64,000 bases of DNA, taken from assembly GCA_964247055.1 (NCBI GenBank), contig OZ176050.1, positions 8,246,001-8,310,000 on the forward strand. Direction: 5' to 3'. A model generated the notes under the pieces. That model saw only the letters and a list, made by a program, of their open reading frames with translations. It searched no databases and had not been told where the DNA came from. This DNA comes from Paragordius varius. Taxonomy: Eukaryota; Nematomorpha. Shown here piece by piece: positions 26,701 to 37,607 of the stretch (positions are counted from its first letter, which is position 1; each line of letters starts with the position of its first letter). The position numbers and the translations under genes were made by a program.

Positions 26701-29700
26701 AAAAAATATTTTTAACAACACTCTTTTAGTAATGAATTAATATAATAATATTTTAAAATCTAGGACCAATGATTATACAGTAAAAATTTATGAAAGGTAA
26801 AGGGCATTTGTAAAATACTGTCTTTATTATATCTACTAACTTTAATATTGATCATAAAAATATAAACTGAAAAAAATAGTTTTTATCGTGATCATTGTAA
26901 AGAAAGGTAAAAATTATAGAATGAAGTCAAAAAATTCGATAAAATTAATATAAAGATCTACTTGGGATTGTTTTTCACATTCACGAGACTCAAAACCAGT
27001 TTCTATAAGAAGCATGCGACGTTTTGGATTTAATAAACATCTGCAAATCAATTCTTGGATCACTGGAATCGCAATTTGATTCGATACACAGAGATCAGAT
27101 AAATATTCTAGATATCTATCAAATTTTCATTATCATAATTTAGACAAACACATATTATTAATAGTTTTTAAAAAACATACCTGCATTCCCTTTTGGTTTG
27201 TAGTAAATTAACAAAGGTTTCAATTTCTTGATATTTGATATGTTTTTCCAATAATTTACGATTATTATGAAGTAGGGCTGTAATTGTTTCTTCCGCCAAT
27301 ACATCATAACCTATTTGTTTTTGCATGAATGCAAAGTGACGTGCAATATATTCCTATGCACAACAAAAAATTTTTCAATAAAGTTAGCGAAAACGGCTAC
27401 TTTTACTTAAACGCTAGTACAAAATATATTTAATAGCAAATTTTCCGAGCCGACTTAAGCAGTGATTAATGCATGCATAAACTTATAATCTTTTAGGGTT
27501 AAAATAAATTTTAGCGTATGAATTACTAAATTACCTAAAAAAATTATTTTTATTAAAAAATTAAATGGCATCCAGTAAACTCTGGTACTTTACCCAAAAC
27601 ATGTTGAAAAAATGAATTTTTTTATCATTATTGATATTACTTGGTTTTTTCGGTAGTTCAAAAAAGATAATTTGAGAGATCTATAACACAATCTAAAAAG
27701 CTGTCGTATATGTGAATATTTTGGATCATTTAATTCTTCCAGTTTTATAAGATTAGAATTTGTGGATAAAGACTCGAATGGAGCCTTCAAAACAGCAAAA
27801 ATCTATATTAAAAAATGTAAATTGATAAAATAAACAGTTAACATTGTATAATTTTCATAACATTAGGAATGACTTTGATTAACCTCCTTAATTATATTAA
27901 ATTTATTTTAAAATGGATTCATAAAATTACAGTAGCCATAAGGAATTTTTTCAAAGCGTCTAAACTAATTGACTCATGCTTATCGTTGTCTTTTTTCCCC
28001 AAGCCCTAGTTTGTCAAATACACAATCGTTTGACTATATTTCTTTACAAAAAAGGGAGATCATTAGGATAGGGGGCAATATGGTATTTTCAAATAAAATA
28101 ATGACCAAAAAAAAGTCTGTTAACTTAGCAAATAAATTTTTTCAAAACCTTTAAAAAATAAAAAATAATCTGAATTACCTCTTTTAAAACGTCCTGCTCT
28201 CGCAACAGCTTCTGGCGGTCTCTTACGGGGTCTTCAACCACCAAATCTAATGCATCCTTATTTTTAATCTGTTGTTGATTATGTGCCAAAAAATATATGA
28301 GTTCAGTCAGAAGCTTTATACCTTTACTAAATAATATGTATAAAAAATTGTGTTATATAGTAAAATTTAATGATTTTTTGGAGTCATAAAAAAGCAATAT
28401 TTAACGGATACTATCAAGTGATATAAGCTTTATATATAAAGTTTATATTTAGTATTTTAATATATCATTCATAATTTTCGATAACTCGGGATATTTTATA
28501 TCTTTATAATTAAAAATTTTTAATGGTTGTACATCGTAAACAAGGAATTCAACTTTGAGCCAATATTTTTTGATTTATATCAAATATATGGATACATTCC
28601 GCAATTCGAGTCATAAGTTAAGAAAAATATATGTTAACAAATTTAATTTCGATATGTTTCGTTAAAAGCGAGATTCAAAGTGTGAGCTAAAATTTTAGGC
28701 CCTTTTTATAACCGGTTCCTTTTTGGTTTGATTTTGACAATTTATAATACGTTTATAATCGTTTTATAATACAATTTTATGTTCTTTAACAAAATATCTA
28801 TTTTTTTCTATGTCTAACAACGCCTTCATTACACAAGTATACAATAAAGTTGAGTAATTATATAGTTTAATTTCAGAATTTACGCTGTTTTCTGACTATT
28901 TTAAAATTTGATGGTTTTACTTTACATATCGATTAAGGTAGAAAGGTGGTGAAAGTCATAACACATGTGGATGTGTTTTAATATTTAAATACAACCAAAT
29001 GTGCGAAAAAATGCGATTTTACCGAATGCGGATAGGCTAATAATTTTGTTGGATTTTAACCCAATGATTGATTTTAATTATTTTATTGGTTATTAAACCA
29101 TATATAATGCTAAAACATTTATATTTGAGATGCCCTTATAGTACAAATTAACTTTTTTCCATAATTTCAAAGTACGATTAATTATTAACCGTTTTTCATT
29201 CTGTGTGAAGGTATCCTGTTGAAGAGCATATGCCAACGATTTTAAACCATGACTCACATCATTGACAAAATCCAGATCCCTCACTTCATCGGGCGAAACG
29301 TAAATTAACAAAAAGGCTTCTTTGTCATCTTTAGTTTTGTTAGCTCCTAACTATTAAATAATATTTGTAACTTTAATTAAATGGTATAAAAAATTAAAAA
29401 TAGATATGTATTGAATCAACGATTCAGATTTCGAAGAAAGCAGAATAATACAAAAATGCAACAGTACATCCTCATTTAATTCACAGCGTGTGAAATTTGC
29501 AGTTAAAAAAACTAAAATCTGGGAGTCAGGTAGAAAAGGTATCATTAGGTCCCTAGGTTCGAGAAAGCATCACATCTTTTCCATAATAAATATAAAAATA
29601 ATATTTCGTGTATAGCGGACCGCTTCAGTCCCATGACCCCGATTGTCGGAAACTACATGGGTCATTATCTGCATCATGAACCTTTTTTTAAAGATTTATT

Positions 29701-32700
29701 TAAATAGATATTGACGAAAATTTAAACAATATTTATTTATTTAAATAATATATGATAAATATAAAAAATGATATTTTTTTGTTGTTTTTGGCTCCCTATG
29801 AGGGTCTTATAAAACGGAAAGTTGTTTTCTACATTGAATGATCCGCTATGCAACAAAATTTAGCTATTTCTCCAGGTACTTACAATTTTTAGAAATTAGA
29901 GAGAATTATATATATATATATACATATATACCTTATAACGCTCATGAGCCTTTTATCCACGAAGTTTCTACTGAAATCTGCTTTGGCAAGTTATAACAAA
30001 ATATTTTTACATATGTTTAAAATTACATTTTTTAAAGCGGCTGTTTAAATGGGTATCTTTTTTTTGAGCCAACAACCTAATCTTTATATCTTGACAATAA
30101 TGCCCGAAAATCCTTTCGCTCATATTTTAATAAATAGCTTTGCACCAATTTTTTTCTAAATAGGTTTTTTATATACGACCATTTAAGTTTACACCCGGAT
30201 ATAACTTATTTTAAACACAACTTTGGTTCAGACATGATTCAAAAAACACACCAAAATTTATGCCATCTGCCAAAAAATCTATCGGTTGTCCCATCCATAC
30301 TTCTGAAAATTGGATGGCTCTCATTGATATAACAGCACTAAATTCAAATATGACCATTAATCTATATAAAAAGAAGATGTATATATTTTATTATAAAAGT
30401 TATTTTACATGTTTAACTCTACTCAATAAATTGAAAACTTTGACGGTGTAGATATATGTGATTTGCCATAACTGTTTCAATCAATGAATAATTTAAAAAA
30501 AGGTGAAAATGGGTTAATTATATTTATGGAATGCGTGTCGCGTGTTTACATTAATGTGGTCAATATACTCTAAATAGGCCTACTATGGTGCAGCGTTTAC
30601 TTTAGTAAGCCTAGTATTAGCCGTCAGAAAAGAGTATATTCATAAAATTATGGCGTTTTAGATTAAGGAACTAACCAACATTTGTAATTGTTTACGAAAA
30701 ATTTTTATAATAAAACTATGTTAACCTGTCAAAATTATATTACAAAATTAAAAAAATATTTAATTCTGAGAAAATCAAAGATTAATTTGTTATTATGGTT
30801 TTTTGGAGCCAAATAACAGGAATTACCTTGAATAACATATGGGCATTAGCATCTGTTTCATTTGAGGGGAATGGAATATTTGTACTAAATATCCATAGCC
30901 GTGATTCCAAATGTTGCATTCTGACATAAGCTGAGCTAAAATATCAAAAATATCATAAAGTATAATTGTTCCTGAATAAGCCAACAATTGCATAATAATA
31001 AAAGTTAATAGTGATAGGAAATAAAAACTCATCATGGTTTTTAACCTTTCCCATATAATGGATGCAAAAATGAAAATAAAATTATACAAAATTTGTGGAT
31101 AGCAAAAAGCATTTAAGCTTGCTCGTTATTAAAAGCTTGTCAAATTTAAAATCTTTAGATCATAAAATCATATTTATTCCAAAATAGTTATATAGATGTA
31201 TACTTGGAAATCAGGGTATCATCGTGTAAAATTTTGGTGGTAGGATGTAATTCAAACAATGTGTCGGATTTATTGCCATCGTTAGTAACAGATAAAAAGT
31301 GGCAAAATTTATCTTGCTTGGTATCAGTGTCATTATCCGCCTTAGAAAGTAAAAAAAATAGTTTAGACCAGGGGTGTCCAAATATTTTACAAGGCCGCAA
31401 GAAATTTCACAAAATTAATACAGAATCTAAGTAAATTAGTTTTTTAAAAAGATTTCGAATAGATCTTATCGAATTTTGGTTAAGAACTAGCATAAAATGT
31501 TAAAATAAATGATAGTTTGTGCGGTTTTACGTTTGAAATCTAACAAATTTTTTATAAATGCTCATAGATTTCGACTGCAGCTGAATTTTTTGATCCAAAA
31601 ATGCGGCCCGCAAATCCATTTGTGTTAGATGCCCCTGGCTCAGGAGTACCTTTTTGCTTTTTTTATTAAAGGGTAAGGTCTTAAATTGTCTCAGGACATG
31701 TGAAGGTTTTAACACTACCTAGAGACAATGATGATAAAATTGCGTATTTTTATTCGAATTCTGCCATTCCACACCGGGCCCTACATACTATACGATCGCG
31801 CCTTCTGCCTCAAAAAGTAATAAGGATTTAAAATTTACTAGTATTGTTAAGTATTTTCCCGTTGCCAAATGCCGAAATCTAAAAAGACTGTTCCAGCGTC
31901 CGGCGCATGTGAGAAAAGGGTTTTCGGTTGCAACCTATCAAGAAAAATTTAAGAGATTTTCAAGCGATTATATATTAATCAAATATCGGACAAACACAAA
32001 ATGTGAGAAATTTATTGAATTTTATGCCACATATGCTTAATTATAATAGATAGTACAAATATTTTTTATATATTTGTTTGAATACCAAATTACAACATAT
32101 TGCAAAATTTCCTATGGCTAATTAAGATTTTATTATAAAAAATGCCTTATTTGTTGGATGCGTTTATATTTATTAATAAAATTATAGAAAGAGTGTTCTA
32201 TTTCCTCGTTTCAATTAATAATTATTTCAAGTTTATTGGAATTATAATTTTGTTAAAATATAATTTGATTTATTTTTTAGTTGTTATTAGCACCCTTGTT
32301 ACAAAGAACCTATTAGATCAGCTCTATGAATGGCCTTTGTATTGAGATCATTAAGTTGGTTCTATATTTTTTTATAGTGTATTTGTGATATTGGATTGGG
32401 AGATACAATTAATAGCAGATGATTTATATCAACTCCCGATCTTTTTTGCAATGAATAAATGTTGTTTTAACGCAATATTGGGTTTTTAACTTGAAAATAT
32501 ATTTAACAAAAAACTATCTTATTGAATTTCCAATATCATTGCCACATTTGAAATTAACTTTTGCATGTCTAATCTACGTTTTCCCCTATATCATTTTTTT
32601 GAATATATACGGGTAATTTTTGGGCATTTTATTTGTCGTCTCTAATAAAATCCCCACCATCTATTGTCTAGACAGGTTATTTGTAACTTAAATCAACTGT

Positions 32701-35700
32701 TAAACACTAGTATTTATCTAATCTCTACAAAATATTGAGTAATATATATACCCAAGGTGACCAGATTTTTTGAAGGAAAAAGCGGGACAAATCTAAGAAA
32801 GGGAAGGGCATGGGGGGGGGGATACAACCAAAAAATTTTAAACAAAAATTTATTGTAATATTTCATTATTTTTAGCACAAATACAATATAAATATAAAAA
32901 AATATTTTATTTTTTGGTATATTTTTTATTTTAGTGAATGCGTTTAGCAGATTGTCATCATTTTTTAAAATATTGTGGAAGTCTTCACAAGAATTAGTCA
33001 AATTATATTTGAGAGATAAAATGGCCTTTAAAGTTTCAACATTTAAATTTGATTTCTCCGATGTCCACACCTGATTTACTTTGGAAAAAACGCGCTCAGT
33101 AGCAGCGTTAATTCCAGGTAAAGATATTGCGAATTCCACAATTTTTAAAATATTATTGTATGATGAAATATTTCTAACCATTTCTTTTCTTTCTGTTGTC
33201 CATAATTTAAGTTTTTCGTTATTAATATTTTTTAACTAATGATACTTCAGAAAAAGGATCATTTTCTGAAAGATTACATTTTGGGAATTTTTGGGAGATG
33301 CAGATGTAATCAAATGATTTTTGAACATCGTACCAATTAAATTCAGGTTTTGATGTTATCGAATGAAAATCATCAATTTCATCGAATTGCTTCCAAATAA
33401 TCTTTACAGTTGGTATTAAACATTATTATATGGTGGAGGATATTTTAGCGATTTATTAAGCCTTGTTTTTCTAAATTATTAATAATATTGCGGATGGTTA
33501 ATGGTATAAAATTATTTTCTAACCTTTCTTGACATTGGAATTTTAAGTTACTAACTTCATTGGCTACTTCGATTGCCGAAATTTTGTCACCTTCTATCAA
33601 TTTAATAACACTAGACAACAAATTTTAACTTTTTTTAACTGCCATTCTTGTAAATTTAAAATTTATTTCATTAAAGTACATAATTAGTATATCTGAAAAG
33701 AAAATTGGTCTAGCATGGAAGAACTTTTTTATATTAGAGTTTATCGATAATTTTTGGCCCCGATTTAACATTAAACTCAAAATTTCGAAAATTAAAAGTT
33801 TTAGATATGAAGCCATGTATTTTATATCATTCGAAAGAGCGCAAAAAACTGCATCTTTTAAATGGTAGTAAGTCATTTAAATCCATCGGATGTAAAAGTT
33901 ATTTGGATTTAAATGGTCGAAATTTTCAATCCATAAATAAGTCAAGAATTTTCACAGACAAACTAATTTGAAAATATAAATTATTTTAATATAATTATTA
34001 GGGTTATATTAATATTTAATTTTAAAAAAATGTTTGAAAAAGCTTTTGGTTTGCTTTTTTAATAAAAATTATTATTATCATAAATATTTTCCCTAGTGGA
34101 TATTAAAATGCATAGTTATAACTGTAAATTTTATACATAATGGATATAAAAGATCAAAAATACCTTAAACTTTGTTTTTATCTTTAAAATTTCGAAATTA
34201 TCAGCCTTATAAAGAAAATAAATTAATATTGATGAGATGGTAATTTTTAAAAAACAAAAAACTTAAAAATGGTTGTTTTGAGTGATATAAAAGCAATAAA
34301 AAAATGTTTTATTCAAAAAAACTTTCTTGTGTTATTTTTTTTGGACATTCATCACCATCTAAACAAAGTTTGAGCTATTTTCATCCATTAGTTTTAAAAA
34401 TATAATAATTAAAAAAAATGCTCTCGCTTCGCGCGTTTGTCGCTCTTTGTGTCCAATAATAACTGTCGATGTAATACATATTAGTATACATTTTATAGAG
34501 TTTTTATTACTCTTTCGAATGATATATTACAAATGGGCATTACTTGTATTTTCAAAGAAAAATATTTTTTAGTAAAATTTTGATAAAGAGAGCGCATAAT
34601 CAAAAAAATCAAATTATACAAAATTCTTCCAACGAGTTATATTTTTTATTTCAGATTTACTGTTAAAATGATACTAAATATCAGAAAATTCAAAAAACTC
34701 GAGTGGCAGAAAAATTTGTTGTCCAGTGTAACATTTTGAAAGAGAGAAGCTTGATTATATAAGAACTCTAACCATATTTTTAAAGAATAACTTTCAAAAA
34801 ACTTTTCCAAAGTTGTAGGACATTTGTCCCGTGATAAAAAATAGGATTTTAAAGGATCATACATTTTAAAATTCTTTCGATAGCTGAGAGCTAACCAACG
34901 AGTTTTACAATATCCAAGCATTTTTTGATATTGAACTTCTGCATTTTCACAGAATTCCTTTAGCGCTTCAAAGCGTACCGTCTATATTAAAATAGGAATA
35001 TATTTTAACAACTACATTTTTCACATCTAGGGGTAACAAATCAGCAGTTTGAATAGCTTTGTGTATTATACGCGCTGCACACCCAACGCCAATAATGTTT
35101 TGATTAAGATTATCTGCTATATTTTGAAAAATATTTTTTGTCCCTCCTTCCTTTTCCACCGAAGTTCGTATTGGTGTTGTCAGCGCAATATGCGATGTTT
35201 TTGTCTTTAAAATTATTTTTTTCTAGAATATTTATTATTTAGTAAAAAGGCATTGTATACAATGGCTTCAGCCTTTGTACGGGCACACGTGATTTTTTAT
35301 TGAATAAGGTGCGAATAACCTGTGAGATGCAATCCATAGATCTAAAGGATAGATTGTGGTTAACGGCGTGGAAAGATAAAACGCCTTCGGCTAGTGCCAA
35401 ATTCTTTTCTTCCTCTCCAAAAGCGGTTTTTCGATAAAAATCCCTCATTTTGTAAGATGATGCCGCCATATCTAAACATTTTTTATGTTTCTGTGATTCC
35501 ATATGCTTTGTAATTTCATGCTTGCCGCCATGTGCTAGGGGGAATTCCCCCCATAAAAAAATTCAACAAATGATTCATTCTTCGTTTTTTTTATAAAAGG
35601 AAATTCTTATATTTATTCATCGTTTAATTTACAACCTCTTTTTATACTCATATTACTAATATTAGTATAAAAAATATTATATTACCTTAGTTTTCTGGCG

Positions 35701-37511
35701 TAAACGTATAAGCTACCGATTTGTGGTATTAATTTGTCTTTTTGATAATCTTGACAGTAGGAGTAGGAAGTGTATAATCATATGATATAAATTCGAAAAA
35801 AAATAAATATTTTTAATTTAAAAATAAAAAATTTTAATTTAAAATTGAAATAGATTTTAAAAATAACTAATGATAAAATATAAAACGGATAAAAAATAAA
35901 TTTTTTATAAAAATTTAAATGTATTTTAAAAAAATTTTTTTATGATCGTGAAAAAGCGGGACATTTCAAAGACGCGGGACAAAGTGTGAAAAAGCGGGAC
36001 GTCTGGTTACCCTATATATACCAGATATATATAACTCATATCATGTAAAGGCAAAAAAACTGCTTGAAGCGTAAAAGTTATTGCACATTTTTTGAAGGTA
36101 GCATTTAAGAAATCCGTTAAATATAATAGATGGTTGTCCTTTATGTATCTTACATATAATTATTGTCATTCTAATAATATGCGAAAATAAAAATTTAATT
36201 CATTATGACCAACTTCAATTTCCCACAGAGCCTTTGAACTGGTGGCCGAAGTAGCAGTAACTCTTCCCGTCGAGCGTAAGAATACATTAAATTGATTGGA
36301 CGAAGTTTCGTCACAGGTGAGAAATTTTTGTTGTTCTGAGTGAAATAATCGGATAACATCGCCCTTTATTATTAATATAGATTTGGAAAAACTTAAATGC
36401 GTTAAAAAAAATATATATAAACTACTATTAATTACATATTGCGTACCCCCTTTATCGTGTTATTGATATTTTCTTTTTGTTGTAAGTAAAGAATTAATTT
36501 CCAATTAGTGTTTGATTTAATGGCATTTATCTACAATAAAAAATAATATATAACTTTATTTATTCTTTTTTAATTAAAAGAATATAAAACTTCTTTGCAC
36601 AAATTGTGATCTGGTAAATCGCAAGGACTAACGTGCATTTCCTGATTTGCAGAAACAGATACGAATATAACTTTATCTCCAATAACAACCTAGTTTGCGT
36701 ATGATTATAAAATAAAATTAGTAATAAAATTATTGATTTAAATAATCATATAAGATACATTGTCTCCCAAACTTCTTAATTTATAGTAGGGTTGGATAAA
36801 AAACCATGAGCCCTCGTTTCCATCGCAATCTAAAGAAATGCGCATAGCGTTTCTTTCTACTATGGCTGGGAGGCGTTTGTTTACGGTAACATACTTATTG
36901 CTCATAACGTGCAATAACTAAAAAATTTAATTTATAATAATATAATATTTAATTGAATGTTTAAAGATTATCAGATAATAATAATAATAGTAATGAGATA
37001 TCGATTACAAACCTGAACAGAGTTGCCATATTGAACAATTGTTCCTAAACTTTTTATTTTTTCTTTATCATTCTGTATAATTTCCATATCTGCCGCTTGC
37101 TTTAATAAATCATAATATATAAATATTAATGTTATTATAGTACACTTAAAAATATTAGGAAATAAAAATTGAATTATACTTTTAATTTATTTGTGAGTAT
37201 TTTGTCAGAATTTAGAATATTAGAAAGAAAGCCATTTCCAGTTTCATGTATTTTATAATACTGTTTTTGAGCTGCATATCGGTTTAGAGGAAGAACTTTA
37301 AAAGTAAATGCTATGCACATTAAATATATAATAAATACTTCTGATATTATTTGGCTTAATATCAATTTTATCAAAACAGTAATTTAGGGTGCAGCGATCA
37401 TCGATCATTCTAAAATTATATTTAAATTTACCCCACAGCCGTCATATATCCAAAAATATTTTCATCAAATGACAAAAGAATAGTATCTCCAATATGCAAA
37501 AATGTACTCAT
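8514..37511 (-). CDS. ITPR: Inositol 1,4,5-trisphosphate receptor, ER calcium-release channel
   Basis: The gene is complete, in several dozen exons. It starts [10 protein letters not shown] at 37511 (compare MSSFLHIGD in vertebrate receptors) and stops at 8514-8516 after the coiled tail that follows NLDWFPR. Domains in order: suppressor and MIR region (37511 to about 30.8 kb), RIH/IP3-binding core (to about 26 kb), long regulatory solenoid (26-14 kb), six-helix membrane domain and pore (13.1-10.5 kb), and linker zinc finger plus coiled coil (9.85-8.5 kb). IP3-contact motifs are kept: RSTGR in the beta core (about 36.26 kb), RQKLLREQ (28.2 kb) and YRKNQ (27.65 kb). The selectivity filter reads GGGIGD (about 10.63 kb). 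The receptor releases calcium from the ER as a tetramer. Introns 1 and 2 are only 22 and 28 nt, while the intron inside the ligand-binding region holds a 3.26-kb hAT element. All key motifs look functional. Confidence 0.95.
9240..9293. repeat. Perfect AT palindrome with (TA)n core
   Basis: A (TA)n run is flanked by TAAACAATATAT on the left and its exact reverse complement ATATATTGTTTA on the right, making one palindrome of about 54 bp apart from a single C near the left arm. It lies in the ITPR intron downstream of the 9437 exon. It could extrude as a cruciform or fold in the transcript (on the minus strand). Confidence 0.8.
14000..28330 (-). CDS. ITPR: ITPR central exon block (RIH, IP3-binding core end, regulatory solenoid)
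   Basis: Recognisable exons include about 28.19-28.33 kb ([10 protein letters not shown]), 27.6-27.8 kb (RLCYRSL, YRKNQ), 27.18-27.36 kb ([18 protein letters not shown]) and 25.7-25.9 kb ([18 protein letters not shown]). Others are 24.9-25.2, 24.24-24.43 ([12 protein letters not shown]), 23.47-23.97 ([11 protein letters not shown]), 23.24-23.46 ([18 protein letters not shown]) and about 20.9-21.05 kb ([21 protein letters not shown]). Further exons lie at 17.56-17.85 kb ([13 protein letters not shown]), 15.93-16.13 kb ([26 protein letters not shown]) and 14.2-14.4 kb ([16 protein letters not shown]). All follow vertebrate receptor order. A low-complexity segment at 23.55-23.85 kb replaces a variable loop. 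Introns hold a TTAA MITE (18.69-19.20 kb) and a hammerhead-like fold (14.79-14.88 kb). Confidence 0.9.
14743..14778. repeat. (TA)n microsatellite
   Basis: An uninterrupted TA repeat of about 35 bp in an ITPR intron. It ends 8 bp before the hammerhead-like structure at 14786, which fits a tail or target of the element that carried that structure. Confidence 0.85.
14786..14879 (+). ncRNA. Hammerhead-ribozyme-like fold, probably Penelope-type remnant
   Basis: Seen: outer inverted arms GATATGTGAAA (14786) and TTTCACATATC (ending 14879); a middle pairing of AATAGT with ACTATT; then GTA-CTGGA, stem-loop GTGC-TAACAA-GCAC (14828-14841), GAAA, ACTAGT, C, TAC. That is the order of a type I hammerhead: stem I, CUGANGA box, stem II, GAAA, stem III, UC, stem I. 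The GAAA half and stem II are canonical. The first box is CTGGA where CTGATGA is expected, so this copy is probably inactive. Minimal hammerheads with very short, palindromic helix III are known from Penelope-like retroelements and satellites. No reverse transcriptase is visible nearby, so the family is inferred. Confidence 0.45.
15436..15738. other. ITPR intron stretch with unexplained open frames on both strands
   Basis: Within the intron between the ITPR exons at 15.9 and 14.4 kb, about 260-300 bp is open on both strands and is less AT-rich than its surroundings. The plus-strand frame is Lys/Arg-rich and the minus-strand frame has a hydrophobic segment. I recognise no domain, and ITPR does not need the sequence. 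A decayed transposon is the most likely source. Confidence 0.3.
18688..19197 (-). mobile_element. TTAA-flanked MITE, divergent copy in ITPR intron
   Basis: The element starts TTAACACTTGGCAAC at 18688 and ends CAAAGTGTTAA at 19197, with TTAA at both edges. Subterminal blocks match the family defined at 44832-45423: a 'gattcaaaggtctttggggacccc' block on the left and 'agtctggggtctttagatgccc' on the right. At about 510 bp it is shorter and more diverged than the island copies, so it is an older insertion. It is non-coding. It is oriented like the 44832 copy, opposite to those at 42123-44126. Confidence 0.8.
22250..22277. repeat. (TA)n microsatellite in ITPR intron
   Basis: A simple TA run of about 25 bp between ITPR exons. 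Its flanks show no extended symmetry like that of the run at 9240. Confidence 0.8.
24520..24727. mobile_element. Possible hAT-type remnant in ITPR intron
   Basis: A GC-rich patch breaks the AT-rich intron. It includes 'ggcgcccggagcatcagcgcc' and ends 'ctctagctacgcctttg'. Read in reverse, that end is CAAAGGCGTAGCTAGAGGGG, which resembles the GGCGTAGCTAG termini common in hAT elements. The left boundary (around 'ttggcgctcggtgc') is vague, and no 8-bp duplication is visible. Assignment is tentative. Confidence 0.4.
28340..29090. other. ITPR intron, nothing recognised
   Basis: AT-rich sequence between the exon at 28.2-28.3 kb and the one at 29.1-29.35 kb. No open frame with homology I recognise, no terminal inverted repeats, and no target duplication were seen. 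Confidence 0.5.
29090..37511 (-). CDS. ITPR: ITPR N-terminal exon block (suppressor, MIR, start of IP3-binding core)
   Basis: Exons read on the minus strand: 37432-37511 (start), 37339-37409, one from 37310 ([11 protein letters not shown]), about 37.1 kb (VQYGN), about 36.8-36.9 kb ([19 protein letters not shown]), about 36.6 kb (VVIGDKV), about 36.5 kb (NTNWKLILY), and about 36.2-36.37 kb ([25 protein letters not shown]). After the hAT-bearing intron come an exon ending at 31839 ([16 protein letters not shown]), one from 31340 ([11 protein letters not shown]), about 30.83-30.94 kb (FSTNIPF) and about 29.1-29.35 kb ([14 protein letters not shown]). Each matches the vertebrate IP3 receptor in order. 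The WNSLF exon is small and has a non-homologous start, so its upstream edge is uncertain. Confidence 0.9.
29346..30824. other. Long ITPR intron with an unassigned open frame and weak terminal repeats
   Basis: A minus-strand frame at 29354-29545 is well composed (includes [12 protein letters not shown]) but has no counterpart in IP3 receptors and no recognised domain. From about 29610 (TAGCGGACCG) to about 29855 (reverse of ATAGCGGATC) a short inverted motif ATAGCGGA frames about 245 bp, possibly a MITE. A short (TA)n run lies at about 29909-29928. None of this is firmly assignable. Confidence 0.3.
31369..31637. mobile_element. hAT-type MITE next to an ITPR 3' splice site
   Basis: A 269-bp element starts CAGGGGTGTCCAAA and ends, in reverse complement, CAGGGGCATCTAAC. 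Both inner ends carry GC-rich blocks (GGCCGC and GCGGCCCGC). CAGGGGTGTCCAAA is a classic hAT terminus. The 8-bp flanks (gtttagac and gctcagga) share only half their bases, so the insertion is old or has been remodelled. It sits in an ITPR intron with its edge about 28 bp from the acceptor of the exon that starts at 31340. Confidence 0.65.
32753..36014 (-). mobile_element. hAT transposon, 3.26 kb, intact ends and target duplication
   Basis: The ends are CAAGGTGACCAGAT (32753) and, reversed, TAGGGTAACCAGAC (36014). The flanks are an exact 8-bp duplication, tatatacc (32745-32752 and 36015-36022), which is diagnostic for hAT. Both ends carry 'agcgggac' motifs repeated inside, likely transposase-binding sites. 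The transposase lies on the minus strand and is degenerate. The element sits inside the ITPR intron that interrupts the MIR/ligand-binding exons (between the STGR exon at 36.2 kb and the WNSLF exon near 31.9 kb), in the same orientation as the host gene. The exact target duplication argues for a fairly recent insertion, while the broken coding region argues for decay since. Confidence 0.93.
32880..35510 (-). pseudogene. Degenerate hAT (ZBED-like) transposase
   Basis: Pieces follow in N- to C-terminal order on the minus strand. 35239-35510 is a zinc-finger-like [14 protein letters not shown] followed by a conserved hAT N-terminal segment. 35150-35200 carries [10 protein letters not shown], holding a catalytic-type Asp. 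34968-35159 has [13 protein letters not shown]. 34646-34921 has [11 protein letters not shown] and PLKSYFLS. 33625-33876 is one further piece. 32900-33181 has [16 protein letters not shown] with the hAT C-terminal dimerisation motif. The pieces lie in different frames with stops between them, so no intact protein can be made. The NFGGK region and the following piece differ by one frame. Its size would match a 600-700 residue hAT transposase. It could serve only as a fossil or as a source of binding sites. Confidence 0.85.
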
Positions 37512-37607
37512 AAAAATCGTCTGCAATTAATTTTTAAATTGGCTATCTATAAAATACGATAAACCCATATGGTAAAATATAATAAATGGAAGGGGCATTT
37601 TAATATT
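37512..37607 (-). promoter_or_regulatory. ITPR proximal upstream region
   Basis: Fewer than 100 bp separate the ITPR start codon (37511) from the foldback MITE at 37608. If transcription starts close to the ATG, the core promoter must lie here or inside the MITE. No canonical element stands out, and a further non-coding upstream exon is possible. Confidence 0.35.

Noticed and set aside
29354-29545. Possible extra ITPR exon with [12 protein letters not shown]
   Set aside because: Flanking ITPR exons join without it in the conserved order, and IP3 receptors have no such segment.
32142-32345. Hydrophobic plus-strand frame next to the hAT element
   Set aside because: Composition is that of random AT-rich translation; it lies in an ITPR intron and has no recognised domain.
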